Source: Gammaproteobacteria bacterium (ex Lamellibrachia satsuma) (lineage in GTDB: Bacteria > Pseudomonadota > Gammaproteobacteria > Chromatiales > Chromatiaceae). Taken from it: a stretch of 64,000 bases of DNA. Both the position numbers and the translations under genes were made by a program. Under the pieces are notes generated by a model that worked only from the letters and a program-made list of their open reading frames with translations, was not told where the DNA came from and made no database searches. The DNA lies in assembly GCA_019623805.1 (NCBI GenBank), contig CP053680.1:1-64000 (forward strand), written 5' to 3'. Positions 1 through 9,433 of this stretch are shown here, in pieces (position 1 is the stretch's first letter; each line of letters starts with the position of its first letter).

Positions 1-4
1 CTGT

Positions 5-436
5 CTATTCCGCTGGTTTGTATTCAAAAATCGACGCATGCAGAGGCCAGCCGGACTGATCCACAACCACAACCGTCCATTTACCCAGCATGTTGGGATT
101 CAGGGTCTTCTGTGAAAAAACCCGCCAGCGGGGTCCACCCACTTCAAAGGGGATCTCAGATATCACCTGGCCATCAAACTCCCACCGGTGCGTAACCTTG
201 CGCCCCTGCAAATTCCTCAGGTCGGTGAAAAAGTAAATGCTGGTGGCAGAGTTTTCCAGTACCACCATCCGGTCTAATGGTTCACGAGCTTCAATTCCGG
301 AGGTAAATACTGCACGAGCCACTCGTGCCTCAGGTATGGGTGATGAGTCGGGTGGCTCAGCGAACGCTGGAAGGCTCACCACGACAAGTAGATAAATCCT
401 TGCAAGGAAACATCGCCATTGCTCTATACCGCACAT
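5..436 (-). CDS. Secreted DUF2914-family protein
   Basis: A 143-residue protein when started at the ATG that directly precedes a signal-peptide-like N-terminus (hydrophobic run ending PAFAEPP). A TTG start six codons upstream would only lengthen the N-terminus. The mature part contains the features I associate with DUF2914: an opening ARAVFTSGI segment, a central aromatic-rich YFFTDLRN stretch, a HRWEFDG segment and a closing GKWTVVVVDQSG segment. The family has no assigned biochemical role that I know of. It is thought to be a beta-sandwich in envelope-associated proteins. It lies 98 bases downstream of the V-ATPase subunit I gene on the same strand and could be co-transcribed. The stop codon is inside the window, so the gene is complete. 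Confidence 0.7.
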   Translation of the reverse strand: MCGIEQWRCFLARIYLLVVVSLPAFAEPPDSSPIPEARVARAVFTSGIEAREPLDRMVVLENSATSIYFFTDLRNLQGRKVTHRWEFDGQVISEIPFEVGGPRWRVFSQKTLNPNMLGKWTVVVVDQSGWPLHASIFEYKPAE

Positions 437-534
437 GAATATTGGTCTTCCCAAAAACTTTTTCTCGCAATTCAGGATATCGAGAAAGTATAAACGCGAA
501 TTCTTTTGTAATAATGATCACGACCACAAAATCA

Positions 535-2370
535 TTATATTCTTGGTTTTTTTACAGGTGGTGTCAATGGACTAAATACCCTGCCATCCGCACGCAGAAA
601 CCGTATGAAGAATTCGAACAAAATCAGGCGTGTTGTTTGCACAAAAACCAACAGTGCCTCGATCCCAATAACCAATAGGTGGCCCATGACAAGAACCAGA
701 TAATGCCCCGTTGAGCTTTCAATCAAATTTGCCATCGAAAATACAGCAGAAGACATTGCCATATGGGCCAGCTCAAAGGCACCCACCCGGATAAAAGAGA
801 GGCTATTGATAACCAACTCATAACTGCTGTGCAGAATACGCCCAATAATCCCAGGCAGCGCCGCAATACCCTCATCCCGATGAATAACAAGACTACCAAT
901 CATGTACCACACGACAGCCACAATTATCAGCGGGAATGCTTGAGGGAAAAACAGCGTGACAAGCGCGCAGATATAGAGGAATAAAACTGCGCCATCAACC
1001 ATAAACCACTTTAACAGCCGCTTCTGCCAAGCCGCCTCAATCGCAGCAAAAACCAAGCCCATCAGTATCAGTCCGCTACCAAGCACCAATGATATGACGA
1101 TCACCCTGACCGGCTCATGGAGCGGTCTGAACCATATCACCGGAATTACATCTTCGAGACCGAACACCTCACCAAAAGCGATACCGAAGAGCATGGCAGC
1201 AATCCCGCATGGCACGAAAAAACGTAACTGCGGCCAGCGAAAGGAGAGCACAAACCCCAGCAAAACCAAAACAAACCCATGTCCAAGATCAGGGAACATG
1301 AAACCAAATATCAACGGCACAACAAAGGGCAGAACCACATAGGGATTGATCTCTCCTTTCCCAGGCAGTCCAGGCATAGTGGCAAATATCTGAAAGGGTT
1401 TGCCCCACCAGGACTGCAGCACGGTAACCGGCGCCGTTGCAGTAACGGATGGGGTCGGATACCTTGTAAGCGCATGGATACCCGCTTTTTCCAGAGTTTT
1501 GCGGATAACAGAGGGACCGGATGCAGTCGTCCAACCAGTGACGTGACAGACCTTTTGGCGAGCAGTCAATTGAGACGAATAATCAACGAACCAGCGAAGT
1601 ACAGCGATATTAGCAAGTGCCTCCTTTAATTCTGCATCACGCCAGTACGCCTTCAGCGTAGCAATATGTCCTGCAATCTCCTTGTCCAGATCTTCCATTC
1701 GGAGATCAATAGCGGCCCTCTGCTCATCACACTCTCCCGGCAACCACTCTGGTACATCGAGTTGAATACAATCCGAAGACTCAACTACATGATCGACCAG
1801 CAGTTTCCGGTCAGGCAAACCAGCCAGAAAAAAGAAGTCATGGGTTTCGCCGGAAACTTTCTCGGAAAATATCTCTTTAAGTGAAACGTTCAGCGGATGG
1901 TGCTGAGGGCATGCATAGACACCTTTGAAGAGAAAATCCGTATCGTGGGAAAAAGACTCGATACCGGAGGCGTTGGATTCAAGCGCCGTCAGGCAAGCAT
2001 CAAGGAGGGATAGATCGGCCTTTTCCCCCTGGAGCAATTTGAGTACATCCTGGATCGCGAACAACCGGGCAGCCCATCTCCTGAAATATTCCACCGACGA
2101 CTTAGCCACTTCCTCAGGCTCACCCACCAAGTGCGCAGGAATTGCATTATTCGACGGCAACGAGAGATTATGTGAACCGCAGAAACTGTCGAATTCCCTG
2201 ATCAGGGATTTAATGCCTTTGACATTGAGGTGGGTGGTCTGCCTGGGATCCAGTTCGAGTTGAACATCCCCTGTCTCCGCCAGCACCTCTATCGCATGGA
2301 CAGTCTGATCTCGCGGTACATAGACCTCAAACCAATGAGCCTGACTGGACCGAAATAGACTCAATCCCAT
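535..2370 (-). CDS. V-type ATP synthase subunit I (a-subunit homologue)
   Basis: About 611 residues, starting at an ATG preceded by GGAG at normal spacing; a TTG-initiated form would add 21 residues. The N-terminal half is soluble and helical, as in the peripheral arm of V/A-ATPase subunit I. The C-terminal half carries about seven hydrophobic segments, with the family-typical GFMFPDLGHG stretch and a helix reading ELVINSLSFIRVGAFELAHM that holds the essential arginine (R in SFIRVGAF). In known complexes this subunit forms the ion half-channels next to the proteolipid ring. No other V-ATPase subunit is visible: the upstream side is a decayed gene and an IS element, and downstream is a DUF2914 gene. 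The rest of the operon is therefore elsewhere, lost or rearranged. The assignment is confident; its function here is not. Confidence 0.85.
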   Translation of the reverse strand: MGLSLFRSSQAHWFEVYVPRDQTVHAIEVLAETGDVQLELDPRQTTHLNVKGIKSLIREFDSFCGSHNLSLPSNNAIPAHLVGEPEEVAKSSVEYFRRWAARLFAIQDVLKLLQGEKADLSLLDACLTALESNASGIESFSHDTDFLFKGVYACPQHHPLNVSLKEIFSEKVSGETHDFFFLAGLPDRKLLVDHVVESSDCIQLDVPEWLPGECDEQRAAIDLRMEDLDKEIAGHIATLKAYWRDAELKEALANIAVLRWFVDYSSQLTARQKVCHVTGWTTASGPSVIRKTLEKAGIHALTRYPTPSVTATAPVTVLQSWWGKPFQIFATMPGLPGKGEINPYVVLPFVVPLIFGFMFPDLGHGFVLVLLGFVLSFRWPQLRFFVPCGIAAMLFGIAFGEVFGLEDVIPVIWFRPLHEPVRVIVISLVLGSGLILMGLVFAAIEAAWQKRLLKWFMVDGAVLFLYICALVTLFFPQAFPLIIVAVVWYMIGSLVIHRDEGIAALPGIIGRILHSSYELVINSLSFIRVGAFELAHMAMSSAVFSMANLIESSTGHYLVLVMGHLLVIGIEALLVFVQTTRLILFEFFIRFLRADGRVFSPLTPPVKKPRI

Positions 2371-2516
2371 CAGCAGCACTCCGCCATCAAACCCTCCAAA
2401 AAACCATGAAGAACCCCAGATCCAATAGTGCAACAGGTGGATTGACTTAGCGAGAAAAATCCATTTTTCACGGAAGCCAATTTGAAAAAGTAACTATCAG
2501 GAGGGGCGTATAAACA

Positions 2517-2546
2517 AAGAGCCTAGCAATTTCTCGCTAAGCTCTT
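2517..2546 (-). terminator. Hairpin terminator, same repeat family as the tRNA-Asn terminator
   Basis: On the minus strand AAGAGC and GCTCTT arms, extended by a TAGC core, enclose a GAGAAA loop and are followed by TTTGTTTAT. The sequence closely matches the hairpin behind tRNA-Asn at 21912-21941. The outer stem has changed from AAGGGC/GCCCTT to AAGAGC/GCTCTT, so pairing is kept. It sits between the decayed gene at 2.7-3.1 kb and the V-ATPase gene, where it would end transcription from the former. Confidence 0.6.
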
Positions 2547-2645
2547 GATTTGTATGGATCTCAGAACACGCCTTACTGGGAACAAAAACGCTTATAGTTT
2601 CACTTCCTAATAAGTTTTACCGAATGCATCGAGCAAGTGTGACGT

Positions 2646-2761
2646 GACGCTAAGGATGCGAAACGGACACCCCAGTCCTATTTCACAACCCCGGCCATAC
2701 GCCCGCACCTACGCCTATCTGGGACTACGCGCCTTCGCTTCGTTCTCTATTGCGCGCAGCG
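2646..2761 (+). repeat. Dispersed GC-rich repeat, short copy
   Basis: This 116-base stretch matches both ends of the 289-base copy at 29852-30140 (opposite strand) but lacks about 170 central bases. Shared words include GGATGCGAAACGG near the left end and CGGCCATACGCCCGC, GGGACTACGCGCC and GCGCGCAGCG toward the right end. The substitutions between copies are scattered, so the duplication is not recent. In both places the repeat runs into the 3' end of a gene and supplies its last codons: here those of the decayed gene read from the minus strand. Confidence 0.7.
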
Positions 2762-3076
2762 AATACAAATACAAGACCCAGCAAGCCAAACAACAGTTCG
2801 AGTGGACCCGTGCTTCCAAAACCACCATCATCCTCACCCGCGACCACACCGGTACCAGACAGATTAACTGTCACCGAACCTTCATCCGGACCATCCGATG
2901 GGATGTCAAGGCTGTCATTGAATATCCCTATGACAGTCGGCGCAAAACTGACCGCCAATGTACAACTTGCCGCCGGGGTCAAAGTCTGGCCCGAACAGGT
3001 GTCATTCAGAATGCTGAAAGGTGCTGCCAATGGATTGACCAATGTGACGTCACAGTCGCTTGTTATTAACCCGGCA
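2725..3076 (-). pseudogene. Decayed C-terminal remnant of a choice-of-anchor/ASH-domain surface protein
   Basis: The open frame runs about 117 codons from an upstream stop and has no convincing start of its own (only TTG at 3042). Its beginning reads like the middle of an ASPM-SPD2-Hydin-type beta-sandwich: DVTLVNP, then DTCSGQTLTPAASCTLAVSF and APTVIG, a pattern common in choice-of-anchor D proteins. It ends with a linker GGFGSTGP, a hydrophobic helix (LELLFGLLGLVFVFAA) and RNRER, which resembles a C-terminal sorting/anchor tail. The last residues are encoded by the dispersed repeat at 2646-2761. The 5' part of the gene is missing, probably lost in rearrangement next to the IS at 3139. Non-functional status is inferred. 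Confidence 0.55.
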
Positions 3077-3102
3077 TGTTAATAGATCATGATATACTGC
3101 CG

Positions 3103-3138
3103 TCATGAACAAAGAAGATGCCAGAAGCCTTCCTGCAC
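3103..3138 (+). pseudogene. Possible start of an IS630-type transposase gene, cut by the IS1182 element
   Basis: A promoter-like stretch (TATACT at 3091) leads to ATG and codons for MNKEDARSLPA. This resembles, from memory, the N-terminus of some IS630/Tc1-type transposases. The frame is interrupted after 12 codons by the IS1182-family element. Nothing recognisable as the rest of that gene follows the element at 4708. The fragment is too short for a firm call. Confidence 0.25.
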
Positions 3139-4707
3139 TAGGAGTCTGTCGGGTTTGATCCATTGAGCCAGGGATATTTTCCGGCCCACCGTGTTTTTCC
3201 CATAATCGCTGCCTCTGTAGGAATATAAGCCCTATGTAGGGCAGTGAATTATGAAAGACTGACCTATCCTTGTCGATATCTCAGCCTGCCAGCGCATGCA
3301 TCCGCTTCAGGTTCCATGCCGTACATACCAGATTCCATTCACCTTGCGCTGAATCACTCCCTCGAAGGTGAAATTGCCGAAATCCCATTACTTCTTTGAT
3401 AATGCCGAAGACGGTCTCAACTGTCGATTTCCGTGTGGCATACACGGCCTTGCCTTCCGGTGTACTGAGTCGATGCCTCATTCGGGTTAACATATCGGCA
3501 TCTTCCGGGCAGGGCGGCACCTGTTTCAGCCGCTCTTCCAGCGGCAGGTTGTGCTGTTCGCGGCTATCGGAGAGGTAGGGGGTGATCTCCTGTGCTTCAC
3601 AACGATTGACATTCTCTTCACTGAAGTAACCCGTATCCGCCAACAGACCTTGTGGTTTTCCCAGCTGCTCTTCTGCTGCCTTCAGTTGTGCAAGTGCAGG
3701 TTCTATTTCCTGTTTGTCATTGGGTTGCTGGGTAATATGGTTCTCCACGATCAGGTGGGTACCGGTATCAACTGCCGCTTGGGCGTTATAGGCCTGAACA
3801 AACCCTTCCGATGAGGGCATGATGCGTGACTCCTCATCCGTGAAATTGACTTGGTCTTTTTCCTGTGGACCTTCTTCTGGCGGCTTTGGCACTCTACCTC
3901 TGGCCTTCTTCCCTGTCTTTTCCTCTCGTTCCTTACGCCGCTTCACCTTCTCTTCGTATTCCGCCCGTTCTTTTTCAAAGCGCTCACGCGCTCTTCGTTC
4001 GATCTCTTTCTTAGCCTTGGCTATCGCAGCAAGCCGGTCCTCACGACGTTTGAGTTCCTCTGGAATATCCAGTTCCGGCTCTTCTTCTGCATCGGCCTGT
4101 TCGGCCTTTTTCAGCAACAGCTCGACTTCACGATGAAGCTGCTCTTCAAGCTTGTTGGCATACCCCCAACTCATCGCCTTGTGTTTGCTGGCATTGGCCT
4201 TGACCTTTGTCCCATCCAAACTCACATTGCCTATCTTCAAAAGACTCATCGCCTTGGCTATCACTAATATCTGGACAAAGAATCCCTTCAACTCCTTGAG
4301 AAAGCGTTTGCGAAAGGTGGCGATGGTGTCATGGTCTGGATGGCTGTCTGCCGTAATGAACCGGAAGGCCACGGAGTCGTAGGTGGCTTGCTCCAACTTT
4401 CGGCTGGAGAATACGCCGGTTGCGTAACCGTAGAACAGCAGTGAAAGCAAAATGGCTGGATGGTAGGGTGCTTTTCCTCCGCCACCGTATTGAGATTCCA
4501 GCTCTTTCAGATCCAGCTGTTCTACGATGTCCACGATAAATCGCGCCAAATGGTTCTCTGGTAGCCAGTCCTGTAATGAGGGCGGCAACAGATAGGGGGT
4601 GTCTCGATTAATCGTGCGGAATTTATCTGACATACTGACTTCGGTTCGTTATTCTTTGGCTTACAGTATTTTATCAAATGGGACTGGTTAAATCCGACAG
4701 GTTCCTA
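3139..4707 (-). mobile_element. IS1182-family insertion sequence, copy 1
   Basis: A 1569-base element. Its left end reads TAGGAGTCTGTCGGGTTTGA and its right end is an imperfect inverted copy (reverse complement TAGGAACCTGTCGGATTTAA). CTAG is present at both junctions, and the flanks GCACTAG and CTAGTGC fit insertion into a palindromic CTAG-type target. A second copy of identical length lies at 19187-20755 with only about four base differences that I can see. This indicates recent spread or exchange between copies. Confidence 0.85.
3281..4633 (-). CDS. IS1182-family transposase
   Basis: This 450-residue transposase begins MSDKFRTINRDTPYLLPPSL and contains the N-terminal DUF772-type domain (GGGGKAPYHPAILLSLLFYG and TADSHPDHDTIATFRKRF). 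A long charged coiled-coil region follows around residues 165-255. The C-terminal DDE domain includes LADTGYFSEENV and an ESTVETVFGIIKEVMG-like region (here KSTVETVFGIIKE) with the catalytic glutamate. It differs from the copy at 19329-20681 by one residue seen here, SREQHN versus SRERHN. The frame is intact, so this copy may be active. Confidence 0.92.
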   Translation of the reverse strand: MSDKFRTINRDTPYLLPPSLQDWLPENHLARFIVDIVEQLDLKELESQYGGGGKAPYHPAILLSLLFYGYATGVFSSRKLEQATYDSVAFRFITADSHPDHDTIATFRKRFLKELKGFFVQILVIAKAMSLLKIGNVSLDGTKVKANASKHKAMSWGYANKLEEQLHREVELLLKKAEQADAEEEPELDIPEELKRREDRLAAIAKAKKEIERRARERFEKERAEYEEKVKRRKEREEKTGKKARGRVPKPPEEGPQEKDQVNFTDEESRIMPSSEGFVQAYNAQAAVDTGTHLIVENHITQQPNDKQEIEPALAQLKAAEEQLGKPQGLLADTGYFSEENVNRCEAQEITPYLSDSREQHNLPLEERLKQVPPCPEDADMLTRMRHRLSTPEGKAVYATRKSTVETVFGIIKEVMGFRQFHLRGSDSAQGEWNLVCTAWNLKRMHALAG

Positions 4708-4762
4708 GTGCTGCGAACGCCAGCAGCCATAACAGGCGTCGTTGTTTCGGTTCAAGCACCGC

Positions 4763-6174
4763 CTACCAATCGATCCGCTGATCACGAGTCGCCCATTCGC
4801 TGAAGGTGATCGCAATGACCAACCAACCTGCGCCTACCAGGTAGCCTGCCCAGACATCACTCAGGTAGTGTACACCGAGCATGATTCGGCTTAAACCAAT
4901 CGCCAGGATAACCAGTAGAATCACCAGCAAGCGATTGATGCGTGACCGGAGGTCCTGCGTGGCACGTACCAGCACATACCGAGGTATCCGTAAAAGCCTA
5001 CAGCAATTGATGCATGACCGCTGGGAAAAGAAAAGGAGTGCTCCAGTAAAATGGCTTCGACAGGTCTTGGGCGATGAAAGGCCAGCTTGCTCAATAGCGT
5101 GAAGACGGTTGTTCCGGCAGCTGATACCAACAGGGAAATCGCTAACCATCTTCCTTTCGCAAACCAGGCACCAACCAGGGCAAACAGGATCAATGGAGCT
5201 GCCGCCTTCGTAATGCCAAGAGCGGCGATCCAGGTGAATGCCAGGATCAGTTCGGGCGGGCGGAAGCGTGCCACCAGTTGGGCCATTGTATGATCCACCG
5301 CCACGATGGGGTCGGAGGTCAGGAAGTCCTCAACGATACCGCCAAAGAGCATGGCGATGTACAGCAGGGACATCGAAAGCAGGGTCAACGGTAATCCCGA
5401 AAAACGGTTGCGATCGAGTCGCTGATCGATAAACCCCATCAGGCGGGGGTGGCTGCGATTGAATTGTTTCAGATAAAGATTAGCTGCCAGTGCCCTGGCA
5501 ACCGAACGGTACAGGGACTTCAGCAGCAGCCAGATCTGCGGTCCCTGGCGGACCAGGATATGCTCCACATACCAAAGCAGCAGCCACAGCAACAGGATCG
5601 CAAGGAACAGCAAACCGATTCGCGACATCCAAGCATGGGCCAGCGCGAGTGACTGGCCAAACAGGTACCCCCCACCAATCCATTGTATTCCCCAACCAAT
5701 TCCCCCAAGCAGGTTCCATAAGAGAAAAATCCGCTGGCGCATACCGACAGAGCCGGCGACAAAGGGGGCAATCTCCTTGATGCTAGGGATGAATCGGCCT
5801 AGGAAAACACTCTTGGCACCATTGCGGTCGAAGAACTCGTGTCCCTGTTCGAAATGCTCGGGTTTTAGGAACCAGATGCCATTCTTGAGCCAGTGTTGCC
5901 CGTAGCGCTTACCCAGCCAGTAATTGAGATTATCCCCAAGTACCGCTCCGGTGACGCCGAACCAGAACACCCCGGCAAAATCGATATGCCCCGTGGCGGT
6001 CAGTGCACCCAGAAGAAGCAGCAACGTGGAACCTGGCACCAGCAGACCAACCACCAACGCGGTCTCGGCAAAGGCCACCACAAAGGCCATCCAATAGGCC
6101 AGTGAATGAAAGTGTTCGATACTGGGGAGCAACGATTGAAAGAGCTGCTCGATCACCGGGACTGTTTCATTCAT
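4763..6174 (-). pseudogene. DedA-PAP2 phosphatase fusion with a frameshift
   Basis: The N-terminal part (about residues 1-210) is a DedA/SNARE-associated membrane domain with the typical VPGSTLLLLLG, GDNLNYWLG and FLGRFIPSIKEIAPFVAG segments. The C-terminal part (from about residue 260) is a PAP2-type phosphatase with motif 1 KLAFHRPRP and motif 2 PSGHAS. Motif 3, SRIMLGVHYLSD, is encoded only in a second frame. The shift lies near 4978-4981: adding one base between GG and TATGTG would join GYLG to YVLVRATQDL and give one protein of about 470 residues. DedA proteins are undecaprenyl-phosphate or lipid flippases and PAP2 enzymes dephosphorylate lipid or undecaprenyl pyrophosphates, so the intact fusion would couple lipid-carrier recycling steps. 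It could be a true mutation or a sequencing error. The gene ends 55 bases from IS copy 1. Confidence 0.8.
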
Positions 6175-6311
6175 TTACTCTCCCCTGCTATCTCTTGATA
6201 GTCCCATTGCCCCAAGGGGTATTGCCCGTCCCAACCATCGCCCTGGGTTGGCGGGTACTGATAAACACCTGGGAATCGGGTCGTGCAGGCAACACTTGTC
6301 CACCGGCAACA

Positions 6312-7409
6312 TCAATCGAGGCGTTTGCTGAACCGCCATGTTGCCAGGATCAGTGTCACCAGGGTGATCAGGCTCAGGGCGACAAGTTCGACATACAGCT
6401 CGGACAGGCTTGCTCCCCGCAACATCACGCCCCGGATCAGGCGCACGAAATGCGTCAGCGGAAGTACCTCGGCAATCCACTGCGCGAGCTTAGGCATGCC
6501 ATCGAATGGGAACATAAAGCCGGAGAGCAGGATGGAGGGCAACATCACGAAGAATGCCATTTGCACGGCCTGAAACTGACTCCTGGCCAGGGTCGAGAAC
6601 AGTAATCCCAGAGTGAGGTTGGCGGCCACCAGCATCAGCGACACAACATAGACATGCCACAGGCTGCCGCGTAAGGGTACGTCGAAAAGCCACATACCAA
6701 GTACCAGCACTAGGGTAACCTGCACCAGACCGATGACGATATACGGCAGCACCTTACCCACCATCAGCTCGAAGGTGGAAATCGGCGTGTTGATCAGCAG
6801 TTCCAGGTTGCCACGCTCTCGCTCGCGCACAATCGCGACAGCCGTGAACATCATCATGGTCATGGTCAGGATCACGCCGATGAGGCCGGGAACCACGTTC
6901 ACTGCCGAACGGTGCTCAGGATTGTAATAATTACGTAGCTCGAAGAGAGGGCCGGTCACCGGGAGCCCGGCCTGCGTATCCTGCTTCAACCGCATCGCCG
7001 TCAGCTGCTGCGCCACTCCGAGAATGATCGGGTCGCTCCCGTCAACCAGCAATTGCACCCCCGGGCGGGAGTCATCCTGAATACGCCGTTCAAAATCAGC
7101 AGGAACAAAAATACCAAGACTGATTTTACCGGAGCGCATCAGGTCTTCGAGTTCGCTGGCCTGTGCCACCTGGTAGCGCACTTGGGTCACCTGGCTGGCG
7201 CGGATATCAGCAATAAAGGAACGCGACAACTGTGTATTGGCCTGATCGACCACCGCGGTATTGATATGCCTGACATCGGTGTTGATCGCGTAACCGAACA
7301 TCAGTATCTGCATGGCGGGTATGCCTAAAATCATGGCAAAGGTCAGGCGGTCGCGCTTTAACTGCCAGATTTCCTTGCGTATTACCGCCAACAGCCGGCG
7401 CCAGCTCAT
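6312..7409 (-). CDS. ABC-2 type exporter permease
   Basis: A 365-residue integral membrane protein of the YhhJ/YbhR type. A cytoplasmic start leads to TM1 near residues 20-45 (FAMILGIPAMQILMFGYAI), followed by a large periplasmic loop of about 130 residues. Five further TM segments occupy the C-terminal half, with the conserved RERERGNLELLINTP turn and a PFDGMPKLAQW loop before the last segments. It overlaps the ATPase gene by four bases (ATGA), so the pair is translationally coupled. With the HlyD-type lipoprotein upstream it forms a tripartite exporter, probably for lipophilic compounds or drugs. The substrate cannot be read from the sequence. Confidence 0.88.
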   Translation of the reverse strand: MSWRRLLAVIRKEIWQLKRDRLTFAMILGIPAMQILMFGYAINTDVRHINTAVVDQANTQLSRSFIADIRASQVTQVRYQVAQASELEDLMRSGKISLGIFVPADFERRIQDDSRPGVQLLVDGSDPIILGVAQQLTAMRLKQDTQAGLPVTGPLFELRNYYNPEHRSAVNVVPGLIGVILTMTMMMFTAVAIVRERERGNLELLINTPISTFELMVGKVLPYIVIGLVQVTLVLVLGMWLFDVPLRGSLWHVYVVSLMLVAANLTLGLLFSTLARSQFQAVQMAFFVMLPSILLSGFMFPFDGMPKLAQWIAEVLPLTHFVRLIRGVMLRGASLSELYVELVALSLITLVTLILATWRFSKRLD

Positions 7410-8347
7410 GCCACTGCCTCACGCCCCTGGCGGGTTGACATGACGAACACATCCTCGAGGTTGGCCGCAACGGCATTGACCTGATTATGCTCGACCATTG
7501 GACCCAGGCGCTGGCATGCCAGTTCGACCGCATTCGACGCGTCGCGTGACATCAGAACTCGCAGCTGCTCACCCAACTGGGTCACACTGTAGACATCGGG
7601 CCATCCCAGTATTTCCCGCCGGAACTTAATGACATCAGGTGCCCGAATGCTGATCACTGTGGCTTCCAGATCAGCCATCAACGCAGTCGGCGCCCCATCA
7701 GCGACTTTAACCCCGTGATCCAGAATCGCCAAGCGGTGGCAACGCTCAGCCTCGTCCATGTAGTGAGTCGATACCAGGATCGTCACTCCCTGCCTCGCCA
7801 GTTCAAAGAGCACATCCCAAAAATCGCGCCGGCTTTGCGGGTCCACAGCACTGGTCGGCTCGTCGAGCAGCAACAGTTCCGGTTTGTGCAGCGTCGCGGC
7901 GGCCAACGCCAGTCGTTGACGCTGGCCGCCACTCATGGTGCCCGCAAACTGATCGCGTTGCGCTCGTAAACTGTACATTGCCAGCGCATCATCAATTCGG
8001 GTTCTCACCCTGGCACTGGGGATACGGTACACATCCGCCATGAAGCGCAGATTTTCCAACACGGTCAGATCGTTATAGAGAGAAAACTCCTGGGTCATAT
8101 AGCCAATATGAGGTTTGAGTTTCTCGGCCTGTTGCGGCACCCGGTAGCCGAGCACCTCGGCCTCCCCGGAGCTGGGCAGAATGAGTCCGCAAAGCATGCG
8201 AATGGTGGTGGTCTTACCCGACCCGTTTGGGCCGAGAAAGCCGTAAATAGTCGATCTGGGCACGACCAGATCGAGGCTATCGACTGCTACCAGATCACCA
8301 AAGCGCCGGCTCAGGCCATGACTGCTGATGACCGGCCCGGTGCTCAT
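7406..8347 (-). CDS. ABC transporter ATP-binding protein of the exporter
   Basis: A 313-residue single nucleotide-binding domain. Visible motifs are Walker A GPNGSGKTTT, the Q-loop (YMTQEFSLY), signature SGGQRQRLALA, Walker B LLLLDEPTSAVDP and the switch histidine in VSTHYMDEAERC. The C-terminal extension after about residue 220 resembles the DUF4162-like regulatory tail of drug-exporter ATPases. It overlaps both neighbours by four bases (HlyD gene upstream, permease downstream). It energises the ABC-2 permease, most likely as a homodimer, because only one ATPase gene is present. Confidence 0.92.
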   Translation of the reverse strand: MSTGPVISSHGLSRRFGDLVAVDSLDLVVPRSTIYGFLGPNGSGKTTTIRMLCGLILPSSGEAEVLGYRVPQQAEKLKPHIGYMTQEFSLYNDLTVLENLRFMADVYRIPSARVRTRIDDALAMYSLRAQRDQFAGTMSGGQRQRLALAAATLHKPELLLLDEPTSAVDPQSRRDFWDVLFELARQGVTILVSTHYMDEAERCHRLAILDHGVKVADGAPTALMADLEATVISIRAPDVIKFRREILGWPDVYSVTQLGEQLRVLMSRDASNAVELACQRLGPMVEHNQVNAVAANLEDVFVMSTRQGREAVA

Positions 8348-9327
8348 TGGTCCTGTCCATTCCCTGTTTCCGGGACGAAACTCAACTCCAGGGGCGCACC
8401 GGCACTCAGCGTTTCAGCATCTGCATCGAGCAAATCGACTTTGGCCAGGTACACCAGCCGGGAACGATCGTTGGCGGTCAACGAATAGTAAGGGGTAAAA
8501 CTGGGGTCTCGGCTGATCGTGCGCACACGCCCCGCATACACTGACTCTATGCCGTCGATCCTGACTTCCACAAGGCTGCCGGGACGAATGCCTGCCCGCA
8601 TCTGTTCCGGAACATAAACCCGTGCGTATGGAGTTTCACCGACCAATAGTACCGCCACCACGCTACCCTGTGGCGGATGCTCACCGACAATGAAGGGCAA
8701 GCTGTCAATTCTGCCGTCCTGCGGCGCGGTTATCGCGAGGCGCTGCAAATTGATTTTGGCATGGCGCACTCTGGCAATGGCACCGGCCACTGCGGCACGC
8801 GCCTGGGCAATCTGCTCGGCACGAGTACCATGCAACAGTTTGTCGAGCCTGGCCTGATTAAGGGCCAACGAGGCCTGTGCGGAAAGTTCGCCGCTTTCGG
8901 CTTTGTCCAGCGCTTCTGTACTGGCCAGTTCCTTTTGATGGAGCTTCTTGACCCTCGTGTATTCAGCCTTTGCCAACCGCAGGGTAACGCTGGCCGACTC
9001 GCGCGCCGCTCTCGCCTCTGCAAGCTCTTCAGGCCGGGGGCCTGCCAAAAATTCATCCATCTTCGCTTGCGCCTGGTCCTGAACCGCAAGGGCGGCATCC
9101 AGGTCGCTTTGGGCTCGTGTGGCATCCTGCCGCAACAAAACCTGGCCGGCGTTGACCTGTTCGCCTTCCTGGATTTCTATCCGGGCAACAGGCTCATTGC
9201 TTTCAGCAATCAGCTCCAATCTTTCCCATTCGAGGATGCCGACAACCGGTATGCGATCTCCTGGTGGACTACAACCGCTTATGGAGGCAAGAAGCAGAAG
9301 AGGTACAAAGAAGTGCAGTATCTTCAA
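8344..9327 (-). CDS. HlyD/YbhG-type membrane fusion lipoprotein
   Basis: A 327-residue periplasmic adaptor. The N-terminus has a signal peptide with lipobox ISGC, so it is probably a lipoprotein. The first lipoyl half-motif (IEIQEGEQVNAGQVLLRQD) precedes a long alpha-helical hairpin rich in Ala, Glu and Arg (about residues 65-190). The second half-motif (ITAPQDGRIDSLPFIVGEHP) and beta-barrel domain follow. It is the first gene of the three-gene exporter unit and overlaps the ATPase gene by four bases. In known systems such proteins link the inner-membrane ABC complex to a TolC-like outer-membrane channel. No TolC homologue is present in the window. Confidence 0.88.
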   Translation of the reverse strand: MKILHFFVPLLLLASISGCSPPGDRIPVVGILEWERLELIAESNEPVARIEIQEGEQVNAGQVLLRQDATRAQSDLDAALAVQDQAQAKMDEFLAGPRPEELAEARAARESASVTLRLAKAEYTRVKKLHQKELASTEALDKAESGELSAQASLALNQARLDKLLHGTRAEQIAQARAAVAGAIARVRHAKINLQRLAITAPQDGRIDSLPFIVGEHPPQGSVVAVLLVGETPYARVYVPEQMRAGIRPGSLVEVRIDGIESVYAGRVRTISRDPSFTPYYSLTANDRSRLVYLAKVDLLDADAETLSAGAPLELSFVPETGNGQDQ

Positions 9328-9433
9328 TTCAAGCTCCGTGTAATAGATAGGTCATGGTCTTTTAGGTGTCGCTGACGAGTATGACCAGACCACCGGAGCA
9401 GATCGAACGGATCGACGCAGTGGAATGAAATCT

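Noticed and set aside
3281..4633. Plus-strand frames inside both IS1182 transposases
   Set aside because: They are antisense shadows of the transposase, identical in both copies, with no independent support.
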